Shown here: positions 36,737 to 49,006 of the stretch, one piece after another
Layout: the number at the start of each line of letters is the position of its first letter
Numbering within the stretch: the first letter of the stretch is position 1
The notes under the pieces: generated by a model
The model's database searches: none
Told to the model about the DNA's origin: nothing
The model's input: only the letters and a program-made list of their open reading frames with translations
Program-made: the position numbers and the translations under genes
Source: Allomyces macrogynus ATCC 38327
Taxonomy: Eukaryota > Blastocladiomycota > Blastocladiomycetes > Blastocladiales > Blastocladiaceae
Assembly (NCBI GenBank): GCA_000151295.1
Contig: GG745328.1
Location: forward strand, 485,012 to 549,011
DNA length: 64,000 nt
Direction of reading: 5' to 3'

Positions 36737-38822
36737 TGGCTGGAGTGGGTGTGGGTGCAGACCGGGCGTCGGGAGGGTAGTGGAGTGAGGGTGGAGGGGG
36801 TTCGATAGGTCTTGGTCGGTCTTGGTCGATTGGCGAGCGATGGACGGACTCTTGGTTGAGGCCCGGTGCGCGTGGGGTGGAGGTTGGTGTTGGTCCGAGA
36901 GCGGGCGGGCGGGCCGTGGTTATATAGGCGCGCCAAGGCGGGCGTCCATCGTGCGCGGGATTCGGCTGGGCGTCGATCGCCAATGCCCATTGTGCGCCTT
37001 GCCGAGTCATTTGATGAGTGATCGAGTGCGAGCGCGCGGGCGATGCCGTGGTGGTGGGCGGGTGGACGGACAGTGGATGAGCGAGAGGACCTCTCTGCCG
37101 CGCGCTTCGCTTCCCGCCCGCGTGCCCCGGTTTTCCTGCTTCCATTTCCCTTGGCGCGCAGAGTTGCAACTTGCAACCCACTTGCCGCCACCTTGCAACT
37201 CCAACCAGACCCACCACCCGCTTGCTCTGGCTTGCACAGAGAGCGAAGAGCAGAGAACAAGGAAAGGTTTTGCCCACTTTTGTGTGTCTTTCTTTATTAC
37301 TGGCATCGCTGGCTGTTGACCTGGCGCGTGCCGTGCTGGTACTTAGTGGCTGGGCTGGCGGCCATGTGGATGACTTTGGCCACACGACCAAAGTCTCGTG
37401 TCCGCAGACCTTTCCCTGCTTGCTTGTGCAGCTTGACAAACCACCCGCTCCACCCTTTGTCTTTTCGAATCCCCCGTCCTCGACCCGTTTCCACCGCCCC
37501 CGCAACACCGACTCAACTTTGCGCAATGCGCGCCAGCCGCCCAGCGCTTAACTGCGCGACGCACACGACGCGAAGCGACCTGCGACGCACGCGAACGCAA
37601 ATCCTGCGCCCGCCCCGCAATGTCGCACCGCCGCCATCATCTCTTTCCCCGACACCGAAAAGGGACCGCTGGGCGCGCAACGCGTTGTGATAGGATCGGC
37701 CTATGCCGTGCCTGGGTCCTCGTGCCTGGATCGAGAACGCGTTTGTTTTGGAGTCTGGGAAAGTTGAATGGATCCGACTATGCCGGCGCGTCGCGAGGGC
37801 AGCGGAACGCCCACCAACGACGCGGCGCAAACATGTAATTCGAGCCCTGGCTGCACGGCGATGATTGCAATTCTGACATGCTGCGACCCAATCGCGCGCG
37901 ACGATGGGTGGTTCGCCTGCGCCATGATTTGTTCTGGATGGCGGGTGGATCGGGATGAGACGGTTCTGGGGCGACGGGCGGCGTGGCGATAGGGGGACGG
38001 CGCGGATGGCGACGGCGGCGCAATTTGAGACGGACGACATGAAATGGATGGAGACGCACCGCGCGCGCGCGGGGGTGACGGGAGACTGTGTTGACCGTGC
38101 CGGCCGAGTCGGCCGGGGTTGGCCGTTGAGCATGTAGGGGGCCGGGTCGTTTGTGCCGGTCGCGGTCAGTTGTCGAGCGTAGAGGATGGGATGCTCGTGA
38201 CGGCCGTGCGCGATGAGTGACGATAGCCATTTTATCGTGGATCATGGGCGTGCCACGATTTACCTGCTGTTCATGACGACGCTTGTCTTGGCCGCCGACG
38301 GATGGATAGCGACGTGGATACTACGGACTGGCGCCATGTCTCGGATCTGTCGCTTTGTTGCGACTTTGAATTGTTGCAATTTCTGCTGTCGATACTGTAT
38401 TCTTGTTGGTCAATTCGAAGCGCTCCGCTTACGGTTCATTTGTTCATGATCAGAGGCGACGCATGGTCATGAACACGTCTCAGGATGTGTTTGATTTCTG
38501 ATCTTGCTCATGAACACCGAATGGAACCGTCTCAACAGAGCACTCCACCCGCTGCTCGACCAGTTGTGCGCGGCCCGGTCCCGAATCTCGGCCACGAAAC
38601 CGCGGCATCATGAACGCTTAAAGGGACGGCGGTTTCGACCATGATCGCCAACACGCTCAACGCCTTCGCCAACACCGTCACCAACACCGTCGCCGACGAC
38701 CCGTCCCTTCCTGATATCTAGCGCCGTGCCCCCCTCCTGTCTCGAACTGAATCGCTCCTCCTCGCCCTGCACTTTCTTCTCCACCGCTCCACGACCAACG
38801 CGCACGCACGCGAGCCGACCGC
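36737..38822. other. Large divergent intergenic region
   Basis: About 2.1 kb between the bZIP gene (minus) and the fungalysin gene (plus). Besides the bZIP TATA box nothing is recognised. Overlapping ORFs up to ~270 codons have no domain signatures. TGAACACGTCTC and TGAACACCGAATG near 38470-38520 are weakly repeated. Size suggests complex regulation of one flanking gene. Confidence 0.45.
36918..36925 (-). promoter_or_regulatory. TATA box of the bZIP gene
   Basis: The minus strand reads CTATATAA, 180 bp upstream of the ATG at 36736, in a very GC-rich context. Confidence 0.6.
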
Positions 38823-40896
38823 ATGCTCCTCGCCCTTCTTTTCCTCGTGGCGCTCGCGGCCATCGGCGCGCTCGCCGCGACGCCGTACGCGACCGTCGGC
38901 CACGCGCGCACAGCGCGATTCTTGATCCGCCCGACCGACTTGGACGCGATTCCGCACCTCGTGCGGCGCTCGCTCGATCCGGTCACGGTTGCGACCGAAT
39001 TGCTGGCCAAACACCACGCGCGCGACCAGCTGGTCGTGCAGAACACGTATACGGACGCACATAATGGAGTTACGCACGTGCATTTCATGCAGGTCGTGAA
39101 TGGGACGGAAGTGACCAACGGTACGGTGCTACTGTTTCGGTGCTGAGTTTGTTCGCCTTAGGGTGGGGGTGGTTCTGATTCGAAGATGATACGATAAATA
39201 GGGATCGCGCACGTCGCCGTCGACAAGTCGAACCGCGTCGTCTCCTTCTCGGACCTCTTCGCGTCCCCTTCCGCCGTCGCCGCCCTCACCCCGCGCCTGT
39301 CGATTCGCCCCGCTGCCACCGCCGTCCGCGACCTCGGCGCGCACCTGGCCCTGCCGACCGCCGCCCACACTAACTGGACCACCGCCGCCGACAAGAAAGA
39401 TCCCGCGGTCACCTGGGTCCACGGTGTGTCCTTTGCGGCCGACAAGATCTGGACCAAGCCGCGGCTCTACGTCGCCGACAATGGCGATCTCGCGTGGGTC
39501 GTGGACGTGCGGCTGCACACGCCCGCGACGTGGGTGAATGCGCAGGTGAGTAATGCCGGCAACGGCGTTGTTGGGTTCGTGGATTGGTCGGCGGATGCCG
39601 TCTACCGCGCGTTCCCGGCAGTTGGGTTCGCGAGTGATCCGACCGAGGGGGACATGGCGCTCGTTGGGGACCCGGAGGATACGGCAGTCGCGTCACCACA
39701 GGGGTGGGTTGGGACGGATGGACTGACGGTGGGGAATAATGTGGTTGCGCGGCAGAGTCCGAGTACGTGATCCTTTGGATTGGCGCTGTTAATCGCGTTT
39801 CCCTTTTGCTCACGGTAGGCGTGATCCCCCTCATCCAGAAGCCGCCGCCCTCGCCGGCCACGCGCCGCTCGTCGCCAAAGGCGCGTCGACGACCGCCTTT
39901 TCCGCGACCCCGGCACTCGCATTCGACTTCCCCGCCGACTTGCGCGATGGCCGCCCGACCGACCACCTCGCGACGTCGCTCACCAACGCCTTCTACGTGG
40001 TGAACCTCATGCACGACCTGCTCTACCGGTTCGGGTTCACGGAAACGGCGGGTAACTTCCAAACCTCGAATCTCGGCCGCGGCGGACTCGAAAACGACGC
40101 CGTCATCGTGCACGTCCACGACCCGAGTCAACGCAACAACGCCAATTTCGCGACCCCGCCTGATGGGGTTCCGCCGACCCTGACCGCGTTCCTGTTTGAT
40201 ATGTCGGGCACGACCACCGACCCCGTTGTCGATGATTCGATCTTGATGCACGAAGTCACGCACGGGCTCGTCTCGCGCCTGACCGGCGGGCCCGCGAATC
40301 CGAACTGTCTGAGTACCCCCGAATCCCGCGCGATGAACGAAGGGTGGGCCGACGCGTTCGCTGCCGCATTCAAAGCCCGCGCGACCTACGCCGACGCGAC
40401 GATCGGGTCTTTCAATTCCGGCAAACCCAACGGCCTGCGCCGGTTCCCGTACTCGACCTCGACCACAACCAACCCGCTGACGTACAAGGACGCGACGCCC
40501 AACGGTGAGCCGCACGCGGTCGGCGAAGTCTGGGCGCAAATCCTCTGGGAAACCCTGTGGGCCGGTGCGGCCACTCACGGGTTCCAGGCGAACTGGCGCC
40601 TGACGCCTGGGTTTCGTGATGGGGTGAATTTGACGGCGACGGCGTTGGGTGGGAACGTACAGGTCGTGCAGGATTGGGTCGACGGGATGAAGTTGCAGGC
40701 GTGTAATCCGACGATGCGCCAGGCGAGGGATGCGATCTTGCTGGCGGACCAGATTAATTTTGATGGCCAGAATCGGTGCGACCTCTGGCGCGCGTTTGCG
40801 AAGCGTGGGCTCGGGGTGAATGCGGGGACATTGGGGGAGGCCGATTTTACGGTGCCGCCGCAGTGCACGTTGGGCAAGCGCATGGTCCGGTTCTGA
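38823..40896 (+). CDS. Fungalysin, secreted M36 metallopeptidase
   Basis: Extracellular zinc protease made as a proprotein with an inhibitory FTP-type prosegment (family). Exons 38823-39120, 39202-39762 and 39839-40896 give 638 residues, the usual size. Signal peptide MLLALLFLVALAAIGALA. The prosegment includes RDQLVVQNTYTDAHNGVTHV and the restored NGIAHVAVDKSNRVVSF. The catalytic domain has NAFYVVNLMHDLLYRFGF, the zinc motif LMHEVTHGLVSRL (HExxH) and the third-ligand region SRAMNEGWADAFAA. The C-terminal QVVQDWVDGMKLQACNPTM is also typical. Intron 2 was placed at GTACGT...CCAG because that is the choice which keeps phase with the preferred donor. Fits a saprobic or parasitic lifestyle, together with the pectinase. 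Confidence 0.93.
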
Positions 40897-41117
40897 TGGG
40901 TGAGGGTGGAGAAGGAAGAGGAGGTAGATGATTTGATGTTGTATTGCAAGCCAAGGCGACCCACGCAGCGCAGTTGAATGGAATCTAGATGCCTTGTAAT
41001 TTGGAGTTGGTTTTGGTCCACGCACACACGGTCCCGCATCCGACGATTTCACGGTGCAAACAAGAAACATCAAACCAAAAAGAAGAGAAACATCAAAAAA
41101 GAATCGAATCGAATCGC

Positions 41118-44100
41118 CTACTCGGCCGTCGCCAGTGCCGGCAACTCGGGTACGGCCGGCACGTCGTGCCCAGCCTTGCCCACCACCGCGGCACACATGG
41201 GCGCGTCGTCATCATCGTTAGCCACGAGCGCCGGGTCTTTAGCGGCCACGACCAGCGCGTCAAGCAACGCATGCACGTCGCTGATCCCATCCACATAATA
41301 CTTGGCCGCGCTCGACTTCTTCCCGACCGTGACGGTCACCGCATCTTTCGCCGCATTCGCAACACACGCAAACACGGCCTCGTCCGACATCCCGTTGCCG
41401 ACCGACATGACAAACGCGCCCGGTGTCGCACCCACATCTGCCAAGATCGCGCGCACCGCCGAGGCCTTATCGATTGCCGACGGCCGCAACTCAAGCGTCT
41501 TATTCCCGCCCGGAATAATCGAGACGGGCAAATGCGACAACATCTTCTCGACATTCACCTGCAACTCGTTCGCCTGCCAAGCCCCAAACTCGGCATCCGT
41601 GTCGCGGTAATTCCACGTGAATGCCACCTCCTTGTCCTCGACGTAACTCCCGGGCGTGCGTTCCGTGTAGTGGTCGAACAGCGGGCGCACTGTGTCTCGC
41701 CATGCGAGATCCACGTGGTGAGCGAGCGCGACCCACCCGTCGGCGTCGGTCTCGGCGGACTTGGATTCGATGTGCGAGTCGCGCGCGTGCCGGTAGAAAC
41801 ACCCGTGTTCAGCCGAGAGGCCGACGGCCACGTCCGCATACCACGCGGCCAAGTGCCGCCGCGCGCGGCCGGAGACAATGTAGATGGCGGTATTCGGCAC
41901 GGCCGCGAGTTCGCGCAACGCCGCGATCACGTTTGGCGGCGGCGCCGAGAATTCCGGCCGCAGATGCTCCGATGCGAGCGTGCAGCCCTGGTCCAGGAAC
42001 AGGACGCGCTGCGGGGCCGAAAAAAACGCGCGCAAAACCGCGGACCGTAGCGGGTCCGTGCCACCGTTCGTTGCCGTCGTCGTGGAAAAATGGGATGCGG
42101 TCGGGGATGGCGCGCGGTCGTTGACCGCCGTGGGGGGCGCGACGTTCGCGAGGAACCGCGCCGGCGCGAGTTTCGCCGGGTGCCGTGCGGCCGAGGGTCC
42201 ATTGGCGTCGGTGAACCGCAACAGTTCATGCACGAACGTGTGGCCCCAGTACGCGGCCGTATGTTTGGCCACGTACCGGAACAGTTTCGCGTGATTGTTC
42301 GCACGGTCGGCCGCAGGCATTGCGAGTGCCGCCGCGTACGCGTCTGCGAGTTCCTCGGTGTTCCAAGGGTTCACGAGCAACGCGCCGTTGAGCGATTGCG
42401 CGGCGCCCGCGAATTCAGACATGATGAGGACGCCGTGGGCGTCGCGTTGTGCGGCAATGTACTCATAGCTCACGAGGTTCATGCCATCGCGCGTCGACGA
42501 CACGACACAGACGTCGGCGACCGCATAGAGCGCCACGAGTTCTGTGAAAGACACGGACTGGTGCAGGTAGTGGATCGGCATGGCCTCAACGGTCCCGTAC
42601 TCGCCGTTGATCCGGCCAACGAGCTCGTTGACGGTCGCGCGCAGGTGCTGGTACTCGTCCACGTCCGACCGCGATGGGACGGCCACCTGAATCAAAACCA
42701 CTTTTCCCATCCATTCCGGATGCGCGTCGAGGAAGACCTTGAACGCGTGCAATTTGTGCGGGACTCCCTTGATGTAGTCGAGGCGGTCGACACCGACAAT
42801 CACTTTCGTGCCCGCAAACCGGTCGCGCAAGTGCGCGACACGCTCGCGGACCGCGTCCGTATCGAGCGCCGCGACAAACTGGTCCGGGTCAATCCCGATC
42901 GGGAACGCACCCACGTGCACGAACCGGCCTTCGTGGTCGACGCCGTTGGGCATCGTGGCCAAACCGAGAATCTGCGTGCACGACGAGAGAAAGTGCCGCG
43001 CATAGTCGTACGTGTGGAACCCGACGAGATCGCACTGCAGCAATCCGAGCAGCATTTCGCGGCGCACCGGGAGGATGCGGTACACTTCCGACGTCGGGAA
43101 CGGCGTGTGCAAGAAGAACCCAATCTTGACATTGCGCAGTCCGCGAGCATCGCACTGCAGCCGCAGCATTTGCGGCAGCAGCATCAGGTGGTAGTCGTGC
43201 ACCCACACGATATCGCCGTCCTGCAAGGTCGCCATGATCGCGTCGGCAAACGCCATGTTGGCCGCGTGGTAGGCCGCCCAGTGCGCCTCGTTGAAGGCCA
43301 TGTCGCCCGGGTGGTAGTGGAACAAAGGCCACAGGATCGAGTTGGAGAAGCCGTTGTAGTGCGCGTCGGCAATGTCGTCGGGCAGGAACACGGGCACGCA
43401 CCGGTGCACGCGCGCGAGCATGTCGGCGATCCGCACCTGGTCGTCGGCGGGGAAGTCCTTGCCGGGCCACCCGATCCAGGTGAACGCCATGTCCTTTTTC
43501 AGACCCGAGAGAGCCGAGACGAGACCGCCGGACGACATGCGCGCCGTCCAGGACCCGGTCGTCGCGTCCTGCGCGAGAGTCACGGGGAGACGGTTCGACA
43601 CGACGAGTAGGCGCGCGCCGTTGGCGAGCTCGCTCGTGTTGGCTGTCGGCATCGTTGTGGATGGTGGCACCGGCGGCGGGGTGGTCGTGGCAGGTGCTGG
43701 TAGGTCTTTGGTGATCACGGCAGGGGACGCCGCGATACCGTTTGTTGGTGCGACGACAGCAGGTTCCGCATCGGTAGGTGCTGGTGCGGACACAGCGGGG
43801 GACGCAGTCTCAATCTTGGGTGCGGGTGCGGGCGTGGCGGGCGTTGCCTCCGGCGCGGCATGAGGCGTTGGCGTCGGTGCAGGGGACGCGGGCGTGTCCA
43901 TGGGTTGCGGGCATGATTCGTTGGCATTCTTGCCATCGTTGGCGACCACTTTCAAGATGTCAAGATAACGCCCAATCGGCATATCATCAAAGTGTGTCCG
44001 GATACTGCGGGCGAAATGGTCTGTGCGCGAGCCGTACCTTCAGGAACCGGGGCCATGGTGCTGCTCGGCGTGCGCGGGCTGCTGCTGTTGCCGGTATTTT

Positions 44101-44272
44101 CGTCGGTCGAGGCAAGCACGTCCGGCGAAGAGCTGGAAACAGAGAGCGGCGACCGTGCGCGTGCGCGCGACGCGGGGTCACCGCTGCTCGACCGGCGGCG
44201 GCGCGAGTTGCCAGAACTCGACCGCGCTGACGACGAGAGCGACAGGCGGCGGAGGACCGTGATGATGCCCAT
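41118..44272 (-). CDS. Trehalose-6-phosphate synthase with a degenerate phosphatase domain
   Basis: Makes trehalose-6-phosphate from UDP-glucose and glucose-6-phosphate in the cytosol (family). The main exon carries a Pro/Ala/Thr-rich leader, then a complete GT20 domain: LLVVSNRLPV, WIGWPG, YNGFSNSILWPLFHY, VHDYHLMLLPQMLR, GFFLHTPFPTSE, GFHTYDYARHF, VDRLDYIKGV, SSTRDGMNLVSYEY and EFAGAAQSL. A trehalose-phosphatase-type domain follows (VLFLDQGCTLASEH, GLSAEHGCFY, GNKTLELRP, SVGNGMSDEAVF). Its motif I reads D-Q-G instead of D-x-D, so phosphatase activity is doubtful. The start is uncertain: ATG 43982 in a single exon (954 residues), or ATG 44272 with an 89-bp intron 44037-43949 (1021 residues), whose phase closes exactly and which brings the start nearer the TATA site. 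Confidence 0.93.
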
Positions 44273-44503
44273 GGCGCAAGCGGGTTCAGTGATGCAAAAG
44301 GAGCGAGCGCAATCAAACTTGGCGAGGCCAAGCTCGGCGCACAGTCATGCAACGTGAGCGCGCGCGCGTGCAGCGATATGTGTGCGGGCAGGGCCGGGAT
44401 GCTGCAAAGGTTGCCGGACTGGTCGGTTCGTGACAGGGGTCCTCGGATGAACTGGCGCGCAGTTGGATTGGTCCAAGCGTGGTGCAGCTGGGGTTGGTGG
44501 TGT

Positions 44504-44546
44504 GTTGCGTTGCGTTGCGTTGCGTTGCGTTGCCTTGTTGCGTTGC
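44504..44546. repeat. GTTGC pentanucleotide tandem repeat
   Basis: About six consecutive TTGCG units, followed by two imperfect ones, upstream of the trehalose synthase gene and just before its TATA-like site. Confidence 0.8.
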
Positions 44547-44579
44547 AGCGAGCTCGACAGCGAGAACGGGTCGTGGGCC

Positions 44580-44588
44580 GTATTTATG
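44580..44588 (-). promoter_or_regulatory. TATA-like box of the trehalose-6-phosphate synthase gene
   Basis: The minus strand reads CATAAATA, about 310 bp upstream of ATG 44272 and 600 bp upstream of ATG 43982. Confidence 0.45.
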
Positions 44589-45242
44589 TTGGTGTGCAGC
44601 CGGTGCGTGCGCGTCTGGGTCCTCGGCAGTCGTTGAGGCGCGCGGGAGGCAGGAAGAGTGCGGGGGAGGAGAAGCCGAGTGGGCGAACGTCGTCGACCAT
44701 GGGTCCAAGAGGAAACGTACGCATGGACGGCCCCAGTCGTGGCGGGTCGTGTGAAGAGTAGACGTCATGATAGCTGAGATATCGGGCGCCAATCGCCAAC
44801 GTTGGGCGCGTATCGAAGCAGAAACAGCGCATGGAAAGCTCGTGTGACGGCGTCTCGTACGAAACGAGAACCACCAACTCGCAGAACGGCCAGCTCGCCG
44901 CCGCCAAGCCGGTGATCCGCTTTTTGATCAATGCGCGTGCAATGTCATTGCTGTTGATCGCGGTCGCCCCACCTCGACCGCCCACGGCTGGCGCCGTTGC
45001 TTATTGAGCACAACCAACACTCTTGCAAATATGAACAGTGATTTTGCTCGTGCGCAATTACGCGACGTGCCATCACTTCTCCAGTGCTGATGAAGGTGAG
45101 AGTTTTTGCCTCGTCGATAAAACCCGAATCAAGCGTCACTTTTGCCCCACCACCCGCGTTCATAACCAGCCATCACGATTCACAAACCAATCTGTCCCGT
45201 CAATGCACTCACACAACCGCCCTTTCAACGGTTTCACTCGTT

Positions 45243-46089
45243 CTACTGCCGCCCACGCTTCTTGAACTGCTTCTCGAGCGACTCATGCAGCTGCTTCCAC
45301 CATTTGATCACACCGACGCGGGCAAACCGCGCCCGATCATCAAACAGCGACGCGTCATTTGGGAACGCGCGATTGATCTCCTTGAATTGCACGGCGCTCG
45401 GCCAGAATTCCCGGAACCAACACCCGTAGACGGCCGTGCCCGTCGCGCGCAGCGACCGTCCGCCCTGGAGCTCAGCAAAAACGTACTCTTCACCATACTT
45501 GACCTCGGCGTTGCGTTTCGCAAATGGAATCGAGAGCGTCTCATCAGCCTTGTCGAGCACGACCGACCACGGTAGGTTTTTAGGGACGACACCGCGGTCA
45601 GTGGCGAGGTTGCAGAAGATGAGGAAGTCGCGCAGTGTGGCGAGCGGCGAGCGCGAGTAGAATTTGTGGTACTTGGATTTGGCCCAGGCCTAAATGACTC
45701 CGTTGCCATCTGATTGATGAGACGCAGTTGGCGCGCAAAGCGCTGATGTTGGGACCAAGATGGACCGCGTCGTCGTGCATGCGCATGCGGAAACAGTCGA
45801 CAAACCATTCCGCCGCCTTGGGCGGCTTCATGCCATCAGCCCACTTGGTCAATGGTCGAGCAACGCTGGGCGGCACGTCCACCATGGGGTTGAGGAGTTT
45901 CCGCGGGAGCGCCAAGAGGAAGCCGAGAAACGACATGTCGCGACGCGCCGGTTGCAGCGCGTGGACGGGCAGAGCCAAATGGGACGCGGTGGGCAGCACC
46001 ACGCGTGGCATGAACAGCGCGATAGCCACGATTACAGGTGCGCGCCGGACGGCGAGGGAGCGGGTCTTGTACAAATCTGACTGGAGCAT
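45243..46089 (-). CDS. Hypothetical protein, possibly mitochondrial, 256 residues
   Basis: Exons 46089-45766 and 45689-45243, joined across a 76-bp intron (GTCCAT...TAG) in phase 0. The N-terminus is Arg-rich and hydrophobic without acidic residues (MLQSDLYKTRSLAVRRAPVI, then VIVAIALFMPRVVLP), compatible with a mitochondrial presequence or membrane anchor. The C-terminal part is well structured: KSKYHKFYSRSPLATLRDFL, GVVPKNLPWSVVLDKADETL, GRSLRATGTAVYGCWFREFW and a basic end, KQFKKRGRQ. I do not recognise the family. Start chosen at the first Met giving an ORF without odd sequence; a longer frame upstream to 46242 exists. Confidence 0.6.
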
Positions 46090-46826
46090 GGCGTGCTGAA
46101 CAAAGTTGATGGAGACCGGGTGAGGGATCGGAGAGGAAGGGAAAAGGAACCAAGGCGCACTCTTTTGCGCCGGTGGCCAGCATGTCCTGTTCATGGCCGA
46201 AGATGGAGCCAAAAGCGATGCAAATGCATGATTGCCTTCCACCGCAAGTCAACACACATCACTGGCAAGACATCACGCTTTGTTCTGCTTCGTGGTAGCA
46301 GTTTTGACGCTGTATTTCGTTCTTGCAGGACTCAGACCTGATACTTTGGCACCTGCTGCACAACCAAATTCTATGAATCCAACCTTTCCACTACCACATG
46401 CCGCATCCTGAGCTAACTGTTGCGCGACCTTGTCGCAAAGGCTGTTTTGCCTCGCAAGCAAGCAGCGTGTGACATGGCAGGCACGTGTTAGTCACGGGCG
46501 GCACGCTGTGCGGCTCTTCAAGGTCGTGAACCGCCGCGAGACATGACAGTTGGCGTGCGAGACATCAAGGCGAACCACTGCAGTCGCAAGATCAAACCTC
46601 ACTGAGACCAGACCGAAACCAAGACAGGAGAAGACACCCGCCAGCACTGACACCACGACGAGACACCCGCAACACCGCGCCGCGGTCCTGTACAAGCACG
46701 CCTTCTTACGATTCGTATCGCGCCACGCCCCTGGCACCCCCGACAAAATTACAAAACAACAAAACCGTGTCACAACGCATTCGCCTCCTCGTCTACTGGC
46801 GCCCCGCACGCCCTCGTCGTCGATCT
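46090..46826. other. Intergenic region
   Basis: Between two minus-strand genes. Less GC-rich from 46.2 to 46.5 kb. Nothing recognised. Confidence 0.45.
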
Positions 46827-48522
46827 CTATTGCGGCGCGCACCCGGGCCCGGCCTGCGCGTACCCGGCCTCGTCACCATCGTCATCCTCCCATTCATCAT
46901 CGTCGTGCATGGCACCATCATGGTGCCCGCCCGACCGCCGCGCCGTATCCTCTTCCAGCACCGCGTGGTCCACAATCGCGTCGGCCGACGGCACATCCAC
47001 CACACGCGGCGCCGGCAAGATGGCGCGCAGTGCCGCGAGCACGTCCGTATCCGCCCACTGGTTGCGCGGGAACTCGACCGCAAACCGAATGTAGAGGTTT
47101 CCCTTCTCGCCCGGCCGCTTGACGCGCGGCATTCCTTCGCCGTGCACGCACTTGACGTCGCGCGGCTTGATGACGCGCCCCGCCGGCTGCACGATCTCGA
47201 CGTACCGGCCATCCAAGTGCTTGACGTACCTCGTGAACCCCGTGAGCGCCTCGACCAGCGTGATTTCCATGTCCATTTCCAAGTCGTCGCCGACGACCGT
47301 GAACTCTTCGTGCTCGACCAAGTCGAGCTCCACGATCACGTCGCCCGGCGGGACGCCTGGCTGCTGGTCAGCCTCGCCGCGGAGTGTCATGCGCGTGCCG
47401 TCGCGCATCCCGCGCTCAATGACGAGTTCGATCGTCTTCGACTCGGAAATCGTTTGCGCGCCCTTGCACTTCTTGCACTTGTCCTTCTTGGCGACAAACT
47501 CGCCACGGCCGGAACAGGCACCGCACGGTGCGCGCGCCTGCGTGTACATGCCCGGACCGACTTGACGGACCACGTTCTTGAACCCGGTTGCGTCACATGC
47601 CTGGCACGGTTTCGGGTTCTTGCCGCCCTTGCTATGAATTCGAAGTCCGTCAGCTCCACGACATTCGAGTGACGCAGAGTGAGATGACCACAAACCCCTT
47701 GCACGCCGTGCACACGATCTGCTTCTCCAGCGTCTGCTTGATCGTCTTGCCGTTATACAAGTCCTCGAGCGTGACCTCGAGCTTGATGTGCTCGTCGGCG
47801 CCGCGCCGCGGCTTGCGTGGTGGTCCGCCCGGGCCGCCGCGCCGCGGACCCTCAAAATCGAAGCCGAACATGTGCCCGAGAATGTCGTCCATGTCAAACT
47901 ACGGCAGCCGCAGCGTCAGCATTCTGGCAGACAGCACGTCGTGGAAGTGAGCGCGATGTCGCGCGCATGCGAAACGTACCGCATCGCCAAACGGATTCGG
48001 CCCACCGGGACCGCCATTCAGCCCGTCCTCGCCGTACTGGTCGTAGATTTGACGCTTGTCGCCGTCGGAGAGCACTTCATAGGCCATACTGGTGGGTGAA
48101 ACGGTGTGAGTCAGAGCGGCTGAGCGATGGCGTCCGCGACAGAGGCGCGCGCGCGCGCGGTATATTTACCTCACTTCCTTGAACTTCTCCTCCATCTCGA
48201 CATCACCCTGGTTCTTGTCCGGGTGGTACTTGAGCGCAAGCTTGCTGCATTTTTGGGTAACGGGGCGCGGTTAGGTACCGCCAGCAGTGTCATTCGTTCG
48301 GTATTTCGCGGCATCATGCATACCGGTATGCCTGGCGTCAAGGAGGAAAATCGAGTCGGAGGAGCATCGCATAGCATAGCATGACGCGCAGGGGGGCGTT
48401 AGCCTCGTGAACCGGCGTCCGCGGCATTGCAGCGTGGTGCGAAGTGAGTATACCCTGCGCAGCTCGTCGTCGGACGCGCCGGGGCTCACGCCGAGGATGT
48501 CGTAGAGGCGCGTGTTCGACAT
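46827..48522 (-). CDS. Type I DnaJ co-chaperone (Ydj1/DNAJA type) with CaaX end
   Basis: Cytosolic Hsp40 that delivers clients to Hsp70 (family). Six exons: 48522-48454, 48331-48324, 48244-48170, 48088-47980, 47898-47696 and 47631-46827, giving 422 residues. J domain 1-70 with [18 protein letters not shown], then [14 protein letters not shown], in which HPD is residues 33-35. AYR is encoded by an 8-nt exon. A Gly-rich segment follows ([10 protein letters not shown]). The zinc domain has four C-x2-C-x-G-type repeats: [28 protein letters not shown] and CKKCKGAQ. Then the client-binding C-terminal domains and an acidic tail. The end is GCAPQ-stop, a C-A-P-Q farnesylation-type CaaX box like that of Ydj1. 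Donors are more varied here than elsewhere in the window. Confidence 0.94.
48324..48331 (-). other. 8-nt microexon of the DnaJ gene
   Basis: The minus strand reads CCAG, then the exon GCATACCG, then GTATGC. It supplies Ala-Tyr and two bases of Arg, completed by the C that starts the next exon. Without it the J domain would lose the invariant AYR of helix II and the phase would not close. Confidence 0.85.
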
Positions 48523-49006
48523 GGTGGTGGGTGACGATGGATGGGTGGATGGATGCTGGCCGAGTTGCTGAAACGTGGCAGGGACCGGGTCCAAGTCGGA
48601 AAGGGAGCACTTGCAGCGGGTCGTGCAGTCGGCCGTGGGTGCTGGCGTCGCTGGCAAGGCGGTTTGGTGTTGTCGGATGGCGTGGTGTTGATTTCGGGGC
48701 AGTAGGCACGACGAAGAAGCGAAGCGGAGAAGAGCGTGCGCAGATTCGTTGACTCGGTCACGTCTTGTCACGTGGCGCTTCTCCGCCGCGGCCTTTCTGT
48801 CTCTTTGCGTGGCCAAGACGATTCTGCTGGCACCCAGTGTTCTGATCAGAGACTCTTCATTCGCCATCGGCAAGAGCTGCAATTCATTCCTCAACGCTCG
48901 AGTGGACCAACGACTTGCCGCCGTGCCCGCGGCCCACCAGCTTGAATTCCGTGTCGTCAGCACCAGCAGGCCATTGTGGATCTCGTCGAACCAAGGACAA
49001 TCTATC
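48523..49006. other. Divergent promoter of the DnaJ and LSm2 genes
   Basis: 484 bp between the two start codons. No clear TATA box. Contains a GATGGATGGGTGGATGGATG repeat at 48537-48556 next to the DnaJ start. Confidence 0.45.

Larger units (their letters stand above)
44273..45242. other. Intergenic region
   Basis: Promoter of the trehalose synthase gene with the pentanucleotide repeat and TATA-like site, then the 3' flank of the next minus-strand gene. No supported gene. Confidence 0.5.

Noticed and set aside
35576..36808. 410-codon Arg/Gly-rich plus-strand frame
   Set aside because: Antisense of the bZIP gene, no motif, no splice context.
42090..43610. 506-codon plus-strand frame
   Set aside because: Antisense of the GT20 domain of the trehalose synthase.
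44021..44037. 17-bp intron giving a HFARSIRTHFDDM leader to the trehalose synthase
   Set aside because: Keeps frame but is far too short to be spliced.
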